From NCBI RefSeq assembly GCF_013408175.1, contig NZ_JACBYW010000006.1:124001-188000 (forward strand): a DNA stretch of 64,000 bases. The letters are read 5' to 3'. This document shows positions 52,583 to 60,599 of this stretch, in pieces. Position 1 is the stretch's first letter. Each line of letters starts with the position of its first letter. The notes under the pieces are model-generated. The model did no database searches. It was given only the letters and a program-made list of their open reading frames with translations, and was not told where the DNA came from. Both the position numbers and the translations under genes were made by a program. Source of the DNA: Actinopolyspora biskrensis (lineage in GTDB: Bacteria > Actinomycetota > Actinomycetes > Mycobacteriales > Pseudonocardiaceae).

Positions 52583-52751
52583 GGCCCGGACCGACGGGCG
52601 CGGCCCCGTCGTCTCGCGCCGAGCTCGACGAGCGGCACCGGAGAAGAGCGCCGACGATCGTCGGGACGAGCCGCGGAGGTTCCGGTAACTCCCCGGTTGG
52701 GGACCATCGGCCCGGAAGGGCCCCGGCCCGCCGTCGCCGCCCTGCCGGGGT

Positions 52752-53111
52752 TCACCGGCTACGCTTCTTGCCTCCGACCGGAACCAGCGGAGTGGAGGCA
52801 CAACGGCATTCGGCCTCGGGGACGGCCACCACGCTTATGGTCGGGCCGTTCAGCAGGCCGGTCGTGATCGTCTCACCGGAGTGGGCGTACTTGACCCACT
52901 GGTCCCACTCGTCGTCGAACGCGACCTCGTCCTCGGACCTGCCCATCGCGGCACGCAGCGTGCTCGCCAGCCACTGCGCCACTTCGTCGGGACTGTGCAG
53001 GATCTCCACGGCGTCGAGACGGGTCAACCGCTCGTGCGCGGGCATGGCCTGGTTCAGCGGCGTGTCCTCGACATAGCCGTGGTGGTGGATGCTGTTGGTG
53101 TGCTGTCCCAC
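52752..53111 (-). CDS. Hypothetical protein
   Basis: A 119-residue soluble protein with GTG start at 53111 and AAAGGA upstream. It begins VGQHTNSIHHHGYVEDTPLN, then has SPDEVAQWLASTLRAAMGRS and FDDEWDQWVKYAHSGETITT, and ends with a basic tail PVGGKKRSR preceded by ECRC. No family is recognised; the Trp-containing helices suggest a compact helical domain. It lies between a TetR regulator and a convergent-looking repeat-rich region. The ORF is supported by its ribosome site and biased codons, but not by known homology. Confidence 0.6.
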   Translation of the reverse strand: MGQHTNSIHHHGYVEDTPLNQAMPAHERLTRLDAVEILHSPDEVAQWLASTLRAAMGRSEDEVAFDDEWDQWVKYAHSGETITTGLLNGPTISVVAVPEAECRCASTPLVPVGGKKRSR

Positions 53112-53286
53112 GGAGGTCCTTTCGTCCGGATGGTTCCCGTCACGGCGAGACGCACGGTTTCCGAACGCGGCCGCGTAACCGCCCCACCGTGATATGCCGC
53201 CTCCGGTCACAGTACCGAACAACGCGCACCCCCCGGGGAGCGCGAACCGCGCGGAGCACTCGATCGAGGGGATCGGCGGTGCCGGT

Positions 53287-53425
53287 GGCTCGGGGGCGTT
53301 TCGGCGCCGCCGCGCCGAGGAAGACCCCCGACCCGACCAGCAGCTCGAACGGGAGACATCAGTGAACCCCGGCGATGCCGGTTGCGCGGGTGGCGGAAAG
53401 CGGCTGCGCCGCTCGCCCGCCGTCC
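53287..53425 (-). repeat. Modular dispersed repeat, fragmentary copy
   Basis: Two blocks. 53287-53333 (cgggggcgtttcggcgcc...gaggaagacccccgacccgacc) matches 16751-16800. 53366-53422, in reverse, matches module A (gggcgagcggcgcagccgctttccgccacccgcgcaaccgg). No full core hairpin is present. Together they explain most of the 373-bp gene-free stretch 53112-53484. Confidence 0.5.
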
Positions 53426-53484
53426 GGGCCCCGCGCCCGGACGCGGCCGAACGGGAACCCGGCCGGACCGGCCGTGGGAGGATG

Positions 53485-54396
53485 TCACCGCAGCGCGGAA
53501 CGTGTGACGTCGGCTATCCGGTCGGTCACTTCCTCCGCTCGTTCCAGGGGAAGCATGTGACCGGCTCCGGCGTACACGAAGAAGCCCGCCCGCGGAAGCC
53601 GCTCGGACATGACCCTGGCGTGCGGCAGCGGGCAGAGCCGATCGGCGAGCCCGGCCAGCACCACGGTGGGAACCTCGGGCAACGCGTCCAGGGCATCGCC
53701 GCGCTCGTGCTCGGCCAACGACTCGCGGAACCCCGCGAAACTGGCCGGATGGCACTTGGCGACCCACTCGGCGCTCATGGCCACGTCGCTGCCCGAGGCG
53801 CCGCTGCCGAACAGCAGCCACCGCAGCCCCGGACGCATCCACGCGGAGCGATCGCCGACCCTGCCGCGCTCGGAACGGGCCAGCACGGAGCGGAGTTTGC
53901 GCTCCCCCGCGTTGAACACGGCCGCGACCGGGCCAGGCAGCCCGAGATCGGGGGCGGCCAGGCCGCCGCTCGACGTGGCGATCAGGGCCACACCCCGCAC
54001 CCGCTCCGCCATGAGACGGGGGTGCCTCTCGGCCAGGGCCATGATCGTCATTCCGCCCATCGAGTGTCCGGCGATCACCACGGGCCCGGCCGGAACCCTG
54101 TCCGCGATCAGCTCCGCCACGTCGTCCGCGCAGCGCGCGATCTCGGCCGTTCCGCGCGGGGAGGGATCCGAGTCGCCGTGACCACGGTGGTCGAACCGCA
54201 CCACCCGCACCGAACTCCCGACCGAACCGGGCAGGCCCTCCATCACGCGGTCCCAGGTGCGCCTGCTCAGGGTCCAGCCGTGGACGAGCAACACCGTGAT
54301 CGGGGCGTGCGGATCACCGCTCTCGTCCACGGCGAGCTCGACCCCGTCCGAGGTGGTCAGCGTGCTCTCCACGCGCTCCTGCTGTCCGAGAGTCAC
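53485..54396 (-). CDS. Alpha/beta-fold hydrolase
   Basis: A 303-residue soluble alpha/beta hydrolase. The nucleophile elbow is GHSMGGMT (serine), the oxyanion region VLLVHGWTLSRRTW, the acid lies in VLAGLADRLCPLPH, and the catalytic His in YAGAGHMLPLE. The GTG start overlaps the stop of the upstream AurF-type gene by four bases (GTGA), so the two are co-translated. The substrate is likely an ester or lipid product linked to that gene. A link to mycobacterial LipV is possible but uncertain. Confidence 0.9.
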   Translation of the reverse strand: MTLGQQERVESTLTTSDGVELAVDESGDPHAPITVLLVHGWTLSRRTWDRVMEGLPGSVGSSVRVVRFDHRGHGDSDPSPRGTAEIARCADDVAELIADRVPAGPVVIAGHSMGGMTIMALAERHPRLMAERVRGVALIATSSGGLAAPDLGLPGPVAAVFNAGERKLRSVLARSERGRVGDRSAWMRPGLRWLLFGSGASGSDVAMSAEWVAKCHPASFAGFRESLAEHERGDALDALPEVPTVVLAGLADRLCPLPHARVMSERLPRAGFFVYAGAGHMLPLERAEEVTDRIADVTRSALR

Positions 54397-55298
54397 CGGA
54401 TCAACCCCGCTTTCCGCCACAACGGCATTCCGGGTCCGCCTACCAGACCCGCGTCGTCGAGAAAGGCCATGATCTTCTCGCCGCTCCACCGGATGGTCTC
54501 CTGCCAGTGCGGGTTCTCCATGGCCACCCGGTAGGCGGTCCTGGGACGTAATCCCACCGCCTTGTAGATCCTCGGGTTGATCAGCGCCTTGACGATGGCG
54601 AAACCGACCAACGAGGTCATGAACTGGTGGTGGGCGCGCTCGGCGGGACCGCACTCGCGCATCCCCCTGGTCACTTCCTCCCTGGCGAAGGTGACGTGCC
54701 GCGCCTCTTCCATGACGTGAATGCGGTTGACCATCCGCACCAGCGGCTGCACCTGTTCGTCGTACATCTGATCACGCTGTATCCGGTCGAGGATCTCCTC
54801 GGCGACGAGTATGGAGGCGTACGCCGAGGGCCCCTTCAGCACGGCAGGCAGGATCCTGCCGCCCTGGTGCAGAATGCGGACCGGCCCGTAGGCGGGTGCC
54901 CCGATCCGATCGCAGGTCTTCGCGAACATGGTGGAGTGCCTGCACTCGTCCGCGATCTCGGTCAGCGCGTACTGGGCGTGGTTGGTGCGCGGATCGCGGT
55001 GGTAGAAGTCCTTGAGCAGCATCTGCATGAGCAGCACCTCGAACCAGAGGCCGTTCGACGCGACGCTCGCGAACTCGTGCTTGGTCAGCTCGATACGCTG
55101 CTGTTCGGTGAGCTGCTCCCACAACCGGGTGCCGTACAGCGTGCTTCGGTGGAACGGGAGGTAAGGCTTGTCCTCCGCGAGCGGGGCATCCCAGTCGATG
55201 TCCACCTCGGGGTCGTAGCTGTTCTTGGCCGAGGACTTCAGCAGCCGCGAAGCGGTTCTTTCCCGGTCGTTGACCTGGAGAGTCTTGGTCATGATCAC
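54393..55298 (-). CDS. AurF-like diiron oxygenase
   Basis: A 301-residue ferritin-like protein of the AurF (p-aminobenzoate N-oxygenase) family. Iron ligands are visible in LWFEVLLMQMLLKDFYH, ADECRHSTMF and EEARHVTFAREEVTR (ExxH motifs). Members oxygenate aryl amines or lipids using a diiron site. GTG at 55298 sits six bases after GGAAGGG and is preferred; ATG at 55292 is close. It is divergent from a TetR regulator with a 17-bp palindrome between them, and its stop overlaps the hydrolase start, giving a two-gene operon. The substrate is unknown. Confidence 0.87.
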   Translation of the reverse strand: MIMTKTLQVNDRERTASRLLKSSAKNSYDPEVDIDWDAPLAEDKPYLPFHRSTLYGTRLWEQLTEQQRIELTKHEFASVASNGLWFEVLLMQMLLKDFYHRDPRTNHAQYALTEIADECRHSTMFAKTCDRIGAPAYGPVRILHQGGRILPAVLKGPSAYASILVAEEILDRIQRDQMYDEQVQPLVRMVNRIHVMEEARHVTFAREEVTRGMRECGPAERAHHQFMTSLVGFAIVKALINPRIYKAVGLRPRTAYRVAMENPHWQETIRWSGEKIMAFLDDAGLVGGPGMPLWRKAGLIR

Positions 55299-55337
55299 TG
55301 ATCACCCTTCCGGGGGGCGCCCGTGCCGAACATTGCG

Positions 55338-55354
55338 TGTTACTACAAGTAACA
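55338..55354. promoter_or_regulatory. Perfect palindromic operator between TetR and AurF-type genes
   Basis: TGTTACTACAAGTAACA is a perfect 7-3-7 inverted repeat, followed by CTAC-CTTGA-GTAG. It lies 16 bp before the TetR start and 40 bp before the AurF-type start, so one TetR dimer could repress both. This is inferred from symmetry and divergence. Confidence 0.65.
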
Positions 55355-55369
55355 GCTACCTTGAGTAGC

Positions 55370-56101
55370 GTGAGCCACATCTCGCGGCCTGTCAAGGCCA
55401 CGCAGCCACAGGGGCGCAACGATGCCCGGAGAGAACGCTGGAAGGGACACCGACAAGCGAGAAGGGCGGAGTTCGTCGAAGCCGCCATCCGCGCGATCGG
55501 CGACTACGGTGCCGAAGTGGGCATGGACGACATCGCCGCGGAGGCCGGCGTGAGCAAACCCGTGCTCTACAGGCACTTCAGCGACAAGAGCGATCTCTAC
55601 CTCGCCGTCGGCGAGTGGGGAACCAACCTGCTGATGGAGCGGATAAGACCCGCACTCGAGCAGGGCGGCACCGTCCGCGAGCGGATCGAACGAATCGTGA
55701 GCACCTACCTCGGGGTGATCGAGGAGTACCCGGAGCTGTACCGCTTCGTGGTGCGCCGCAACTTCGCCGACCGGCCGGTGCAGACCGATCCGGTCAGCAC
55801 CGAGAAGACGATCATAGCCAACTCGCTGTCCCGGCTGCTCGGCGAGTACCTGCGCAGTCTCGAGCTGGATTCGGGAGGCGTGGAGGCCTGGAGCCACGGG
55901 CTCGTGGGCATGGTCCAGGCCAGCGGTGACTGGTGGTTGGAACGTCATTCCATGAGCAGGGACGACCTCACCGAATACCTGACGAAGATCATCTGGTTCG
56001 CCATCGACGGGGTGCTCCGCTCGGGCGGGATCGTGATCGATCCGGACCAGCCGCTGGAGCTTCCCCCCGACCTGAAACTGGTCGAGAACGAGGACGTTTG
56101 A
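55370..56101 (+). CDS. TetR-family regulator of the diiron-hydrolase operon
   Basis: A 243-residue TetR repressor. The helix-turn-helix reads YGAEVGMDDIAAEAGVSKPV followed by LYRHFSDKSDLYLAVG. The C-terminal domain has the large helical TetR_C layout with EEYPELYRFVVRRNF. It is longer than the TetR at 51905, and the two are not close paralogues. The GTG at 55370 is preferred, since the frame opening at 55337 would place the operator within coding DNA. It probably controls the divergent AurF/hydrolase operon through the palindrome just upstream. Confidence 0.9.
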   Translation: MSHISRPVKATQPQGRNDARRERWKGHRQARRAEFVEAAIRAIGDYGAEVGMDDIAAEAGVSKPVLYRHFSDKSDLYLAVGEWGTNLLMERIRPALEQGGTVRERIERIVSTYLGVIEEYPELYRFVVRRNFADRPVQTDPVSTEKTIIANSLSRLLGEYLRSLELDSGGVEAWSHGLVGMVQASGDWWLERHSMSRDDLTEYLTKIIWFAIDGVLRSGGIVIDPDQPLELPPDLKLVENEDV

Positions 56102-56178
56102 ACACCGCTCCGGCCCGGCGGCGCGGGCCGAGCGGCCCGCCGGCGACCGCGAGCACGACGAACAACGGAGGCGAGACC

Positions 56179-56532
56179 GTGCTGGAGCGGTTCGAGGACG
56201 AGGAACGGCACGACGCACACGACGAACACGACTACCTCGGCTCCGCCGTGGTGTTCACCGCCGATGCGGAAGTCGCCGTGGACGTCGTGCTGCGCGGCAA
56301 CTTCCAGCCGATCGACGGGAGGTTTCACTGGTACGGGCGCGCCGAGGCGGACGAGAAGCTGGACGAGCTGACCGCAGGCCGCAGGGTGGAGGTCGTGCTG
56401 CGCACTCCGCACGGCGATGCGGCAGCCACCCTGTCCGATCCGGACCCGTGGAACAGGTACCGCGTCACCGGACTCGGGCGTCCACCGTTTCCGCTGGACA
56501 CCGAACTGGCCGACCTGAAGGAGAACGGCTGA
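56179..56532 (+). CDS. DUF4873 domain protein
   Basis: A 117-residue DUF4873 protein with the family core: DYLGSAVVFTADAEVAVDVV, LRGNFQPIDGRFHWYGRA and GLGRPPFPLDTEL near the end. The fold is thought to be a beta barrel that accompanies flavin monooxygenases or lipid oxidation genes; the link to the AurF-type gene fits that pattern. GTG at 56179 follows GGAGG; the longer frame from 55933 runs inside the TetR gene and is rejected. It may be transcribed with the TetR. Confidence 0.85.
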   Translation: MLERFEDEERHDAHDEHDYLGSAVVFTADAEVAVDVVLRGNFQPIDGRFHWYGRAEADEKLDELTAGRRVEVVLRTPHGDAAATLSDPDPWNRYRVTGLGRPPFPLDTELADLKENG

Positions 56533-56574
56533 CAGCGGTTCCGCGCTCGGTTCGCGCGAGTTCGCCGGCGCGGG

Positions 56575-56700
56575 AGGCCCGCTGCCTCGTGAGCGGGGCC
56601 CCGACATCGGGTAGTGGTTCTACACAACGTCGGGGCCGTCCTCGCCGGAGCACCCGCGGGAGACCCCGCGGCGGTGCGAGTCGCCCGAGTGGTTCTCGGT
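56575..56700 (-). repeat. Modular dispersed repeat, copy 7 (reverse orientation)
   Basis: On the minus strand it reads gcgaggacggccccgacgt, then the core hairpin (56600-56634) and the block ccccgctcacgaggcagcggg. It lies between convergent DUF4873 and DUF3107 genes. This is the only full copy in opposite orientation. Confidence 0.7.
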
Positions 56701-56811
56701 GCCGGGCACCGAGGGAACAACCCCGATCCGATGGCCCGGGCCCCGTCCGGGACGGGGCCGGCCCGTTCGGCGGCCCCCGAGACCGTTCACGCCTCACCGG
56801 GAGTGAGCGGG

Positions 56812-57039
56812 TCAGCCGACTCCGAAGCCGACGCGATGGGTCTCCGGCGCCCCGATCTCGACGTAGGCGACCTTGGCCGCGGGCACGATGTAGCGCCGCC
56901 CCTTGTCGTCGTCGATACGCAGGTGGCCGTCAGTGGTGGCCAACGCGTCCGAGACCAGCTTTTCGACCTCTTCCTGGGTCTGACCACTGTTCAGCGTGAG
57001 TTCGCGCGTGCCTTCCGCGACTCCGATCTTGACCTCCAC
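56812..57039 (-). CDS. DUF3107 small conserved protein
   Basis: A 75-residue protein of the actinobacterial DUF3107 family (mycobacterial Rv3208A/TB9.4, from memory): VEVKIGVAEGTRELTLNSGQ, then EEVEKLVSDAL and YIVPAAKVAYVEIG. The GTG at 57039 is preceded by GGAGG. It is a ubiquitin-like or beta-grasp-type small fold by appearance, but no function is established. It lies beside the ferritin-like gene as in mycobacteria. Confidence 0.92.
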   Translation of the reverse strand: MEVKIGVAEGTRELTLNSGQTQEEVEKLVSDALATTDGHLRIDDDKGRRYIVPAAKVAYVEIGAPETHRVGFGVG

Positions 57040-57181
57040 CGCACACCTCCGTGAACGTTGCTGATTGTCGCCTTGCCTCAAAAGGCTATCTGCCCGCCCC
57101 GGAACGGACCGGAAACGGCCGATGCCGCGGGAACGTCGCTCTCCCGGACTTCCGGCGGGAGGCTTCGTCCGGTTCGGGTGC

Positions 57182-57901
57182 TCAGCCCAGCCCCAGCCGC
57201 GACATCCGCTTGTTCTGGTTGTTCTGGAGCCTGCGCAGCAGTGAACCTATCCCGGCCAGATCACCGGACCCCCGGATGATCAGCTCGGAGAGCGCGTCGC
57301 GTTCGGCCACGACCCACTGCGCCTGGGTCACCGCCTCCCCCAGCAGCCTGCGCCCCCACAGGGTCAGTCTGTCCCGCAGCGAATCGTCCTCGGCGCAGGC
57401 GGCGGAGACCTCGCGCTCCGCGAACGCCGAGTGCCCGGTGTCGGAGAGCACGGTGAGCACCAGCTCCCTGGTCTCCGGGTCCAGCCAGTTCGCGACCTCG
57501 CGGTAGAAATCGGCGGCCAGACCGTCCCCGACATAAGCCTTGACCAACGATTCCAGCCACGAGTGGGGGGCGGTGGAAGCGTTGAAGGCGTCGAAGGGGG
57601 CGGCGAAGGGGCGCATCGCGTCCTCGACCGCCACACCACGCTCGGAGAGCTTGTCCTGCAGCAGCCGGAAGTGCCCCATCTCGGCGGCGGCCATGCTCGC
57701 CAGCGCGGCCCTCCCCGTGAGGGTGGGGGCCTCCCTGGAGTCCTCGGCCAGCCGGTCGAAAGCGGAGAGCTCACCGTATGCCAGGGCGGCGAGCAGATCC
57801 GTCACCCCTTCCTCGTAGCCGGCGGAACCCGCTTCCTCCTCCTCCGGGGCCTCCGTGTCACGGACCCCGGAAGCCACGGCACTCTGGTCAGCCTCGGTCA
57901 T
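57182..57901 (-). CDS. Ferritin-like fold protein
   Basis: A 239-residue helical protein of the actinobacterial ferritin-like family (Rv3210c-like, from memory). Helices carry YGELSAFDRLAEDS, MAAAEMGHFRLLQDKL with ExxH, and AFAEREVSAACAED, and could hold a diiron site. It resembles MiaE-type tRNA hydroxylases only in fold. The N-terminal 30 residues are acidic and probably disordered. The ATG at 57901 is the start. Function is unknown; the order with DUF3107 and the RhlE-type helicase is conserved. Confidence 0.87.
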   Translation of the reverse strand: MTEADQSAVASGVRDTEAPEEEEAGSAGYEEGVTDLLAALAYGELSAFDRLAEDSREAPTLTGRAALASMAAAEMGHFRLLQDKLSERGVAVEDAMRPFAAPFDAFNASTAPHSWLESLVKAYVGDGLAADFYREVANWLDPETRELVLTVLSDTGHSAFAEREVSAACAEDDSLRDRLTLWGRRLLGEAVTQAQWVVAERDALSELIIRGSGDLAGIGSLLRRLQNNQNKRMSRLGLG

Positions 57902-58168
57902 GGTGCGAGCCTACCGCTCTCGAGCTCGTTTCGAGTCCGTCCGTCCGAACCCGCGTTCCTCACGGAGTGGCTCGCTCCGGCGAGCACCACCGGCGCGTGA
58001 GGAGCGCTGCTCGAAACCGGGACACCCGAACCCGATCACGAGACACCAGGCCTCCTTTCGGGTGAGTGAGGAGGACGAGCCACGCGAAAGGAACTCCGAG
58101 GGTGGCGTTCGCCATCCACGCCCCTCACGGTGAGATGTGCCAGGTATCCTCACCCAAAGGGAGGTTTA
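57902..58168. other. Intergenic region before the RhlE-type locus
   Basis: A divergent gap between the ferritin-like gene and the next plus-strand ORFs. I see GGTGAG...CTCACC inverted repeats at 58129-58154 directly before the ribosome site AAAGGGAGG, which might form a leader hairpin. No repeat copy or other feature was found. Confidence 0.35.
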
Positions 58169-58537
58169 TTGGCGTCAGGCAAGCACCCGCCCCGTCGGTC
58201 CCCCGACCGTGGGAATGGAACCCCGCCGAACGGTGTTGCCCGTGCGGGGTCCCCCCGACAGCGGTTAGTGTGCCGACAGCTGGTGCGCTTCGAGTTCCGG
58301 CCGGAGCGGTTTCCGGGCCGGGACCCCTTCGCGCAGCCGCGGGCGGGGTCTTCCGCGGACCGGACGGCCACGTCCGACCGGCCGGAGCGGGAACGCCCAC
58401 ATTCCGAAACGGGGATGCCCTCGGCGGTTGTGCCACCCCCGCGGGGAGAACGGTCAACCGCGCCGGGCCCTCCCGAACACGAACGCCGTCTCACGGTGGC
58501 GGGCGACGTGAGTCGCCTCCGCCGGAGCAGGCCGTGA
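58169..58537 (+). CDS. Possible small basic protein upstream of the DEAD-box gene
   Basis: A 122-codon frame starting at TTG with an excellent AAAGGGAGG five bases upstream (58156-58164). The translation has LVRFEFRPERFPGRDPF in the middle and is otherwise Arg/Pro/Ser-rich and probably disordered. Third-position GC is moderate in the first third and high afterwards. I know no homologue. It could be a real gene or a translated leader of the helicase. Low confidence rests on composition; the ribosome site is the main support. Confidence 0.35.
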   Translation: MASGKHPPRRSPDRGNGTPPNGVARAGSPRQRLVCRQLVRFEFRPERFPGRDPFAQPRAGSSADRTATSDRPERERPHSETGMPSAVVPPPRGERSTAPGPPEHERRLTVAGDVSRLRRSRP

Positions 58538-58726
58538 GCAAGCGGATGTCGCAGCGACGGACATGGCGCCCACACGACAGGCCGCCACCGCGAGGCGACG
58601 AACCGCGGCGGGTTCGGCGATCGGCGTCGAACGTCGCGCCGATTCCGCGGTCCGTCCACGGCCACAAAACCAACATCGCCGCGCGGCCGTGTGCCCGCAC
58701 ATCGATCCCGATGCGGCCACGCGATC

Positions 58727-60445
58727 GTGCGCGCGATCACGAAAGAGGCGATTACTCTGACGAACAACGAGACCCGGAGCACCGGTCACACCGGCGCCGA
58801 GGACGAGAAACCAGCGGTCCAACACCGCGATTCGGAAAAGCACGAGGCACCTTCCGAGCAGGCCCAGCCGACGCAGGGCCGTGACCTGCACGCGGAGAAC
58901 ACCGGGGATTCCGAGAGCCCCACGTTCGCCGAGCTCGGCGCCTCCGAGGAGATCGTCCGCGCTCTCCGGGAAGCCGGAATCGAGCGGACCTTCATGATCC
59001 AGGAGATGACGCTGCCGCTGGCCCTGCGCGGCGCCGACCTGATCGGCCAGGCACGCACCGGAATGGGCAAAACCCTCGGGTTCGGCGTTCCGCTCCTGCA
59101 GCAGATGAACCTGCCCGGGGACGGAACCCCGCAGGCCCTGATCGTGGTACCGACCAGGGAACTGTGCATGCAGGTGACGCGGGACATCGAGGACGCCGCC
59201 AAGTACCTCGGCGTGCGCACGCTGTCGGTCTACGGAGGCCGCCCCTACGAACCCCAGATCGAGGGGCTGCGCGCCGGTGTGGACGTGGTGATCGGCACTC
59301 CGGGTCGGCTGCTCGACCTCGCCGAACAGCAGCACCTGGTGCTCGGCAAGGTCTCCACCCTGGTGCTCGACGAAGCCGACGAGATGCTCGACCTCGGCTT
59401 CCTGCCGGACATCGAACGCATCCTCGGAATGGTGCCCGAGCAGCGGCAGACCATGCTCTTCTCGGCGACCATGCCGGACGCGATCATCCAGCTCGCCAGG
59501 AACTTCCTGTACCAGCCGACCCAGATACGGGCCGAGCAGTCCGACGAGAGCGCGGTGCACGAGCGAACCCACCAGTTCGTCTACCGCGCCCACGCCATGG
59601 ACAAGCCCGAGCTGCTCGCCCGCGCGCTGCAGGCGAACGGACGCGGGCTGACGATGATCTTCAGCCGTACCAAGCGTTCGGCCCAGAAGCTCGCGGACGA
59701 GCTGAACGAGCGCGGCTTCGCGGCCGGATCCGTACACGGCGACCTGGGACAGGGAGCACGCGAGAAGGCGTTGCGCGCCTTCCGCACCGGCAAGATCGAC
59801 ATCCTCGTCGCCACCGACGTGGCCGCGCGCGGCATCGACGTCGAGGGCGTCACACACGTGATCAACCTGCAGTGCCCCGAGGACTCGAAGACCTACGTGC
59901 ACCGCATCGGGCGTACCGGACGCGCGGGGCGGACCGGAGTGGCCATCACCCTGGTCGACTGGGACGAGGAAACCCGGTGGAAGGTGATCAGCAAGGAGCT
60001 CGGCCTGGGGATGGAGGATCCCGTCGAGACCTACTCCACTTCCGCGCACCTGTTCAACGAACTCGACATTCCCTCCGAGGTGGGCGGCAGGCTGCCGCTG
60101 TCCAAGCGCACCCGCGTGGGTCTGGACGCCGAGGCCGAGGAGCGCACCGAGTCCGCGCCCAAGCGCAACAAGCGCCGGAACCGGCAGGGCTCCCGCGGTG
60201 AGTCCTCCGGCTCCCGTTCGAGCGGGTCCGAGGAGACGGGCAACAGTCGCCCGAACGGACGCAGGAAGCGGAGGCGCACCAGGAACGGGCAACCGGTCGA
60301 GGAGGCGCAGGCCTCCGGCACGTCGACCGACTCCGAGCAGAGTTCGGAGGCGAAGACCCAGCGTCCGGCACGCAGGAGGGTCCGCAGGCGGCGTGGCTCC
60401 GAGAACGGGCCCGCCGAGGAGAAGGCGGACGCCACCACTCAGTGA
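58727..60445 (+). CDS. DEAD-box RNA helicase (RhlE/CshA type)
   Basis: A roughly 570-residue ATP-dependent RNA helicase. Motif I is ARTGMGKT, motif Ia PTREL, motif II LVLDEADEMLD, motif III SAT, and motif VI HRIGRTGRAG. A disordered tail rich in Arg, Ser and Glu (RRKRRRTRNGQ, ARRRVRRRRGS) follows residue 470 and would bind RNA. It acts in RNA remodelling, ribosome assembly and cold adaptation. GTG at 58727 is the first canonical start, but no ribosome site precedes it; CTG at 58757 lies eight bases after AAAGAGG and may be the true start. Its mycobacterial counterpart is Rv3211 (from memory). Confidence 0.93.
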   Translation: MRAITKEAITLTNNETRSTGHTGAEDEKPAVQHRDSEKHEAPSEQAQPTQGRDLHAENTGDSESPTFAELGASEEIVRALREAGIERTFMIQEMTLPLALRGADLIGQARTGMGKTLGFGVPLLQQMNLPGDGTPQALIVVPTRELCMQVTRDIEDAAKYLGVRTLSVYGGRPYEPQIEGLRAGVDVVIGTPGRLLDLAEQQHLVLGKVSTLVLDEADEMLDLGFLPDIERILGMVPEQRQTMLFSATMPDAIIQLARNFLYQPTQIRAEQSDESAVHERTHQFVYRAHAMDKPELLARALQANGRGLTMIFSRTKRSAQKLADELNERGFAAGSVHGDLGQGAREKALRAFRTGKIDILVATDVAARGIDVEGVTHVINLQCPEDSKTYVHRIGRTGRAGRTGVAITLVDWDEETRWKVISKELGLGMEDPVETYSTSAHLFNELDIPSEVGGRLPLSKRTRVGLDAEAEERTESAPKRNKRRNRQGSRGESSGSRSSGSEETGNSRPNGRRKRRRTRNGQPVEEAQASGTSTDSEQSSEAKTQRPARRRVRRRRGSENGPAEEKADATTQ

Positions 60446-60599
60446 TCCTGAGGCCGTCCGGCCGAGTACGGGCGTGGCGACTCCGGTGGCGCCGCGCCCG
60501 AACGGTGTCCCCACGGCGTCGTGGCGGTGCCGACAACAGCACCCGGCCCGGCACTATTAGGCTCCCGCACGAGGACCTGTCGGACGAGCGACAACCGGG

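Noticed and set aside
52590-52610. GACGGG...CCCGTC hairpin after the TetR terminator
   Set aside because: Short stem in very GC-rich sequence; it adds nothing beyond the stronger terminator at 52546-52582.
53485-56532. Natural-product cluster suggested by the AurF-like gene
   Set aside because: No polyketide, peptide synthetase or other biosynthetic genes are nearby; the set is only a regulator, oxygenase, hydrolase and DUF4873.
58066-58884. 272-codon frame spanning the helicase leader
   Set aside because: It overlaps the helicase coding region in another frame and has no ribosome site; the frame starting at 58169 is the only one with one.
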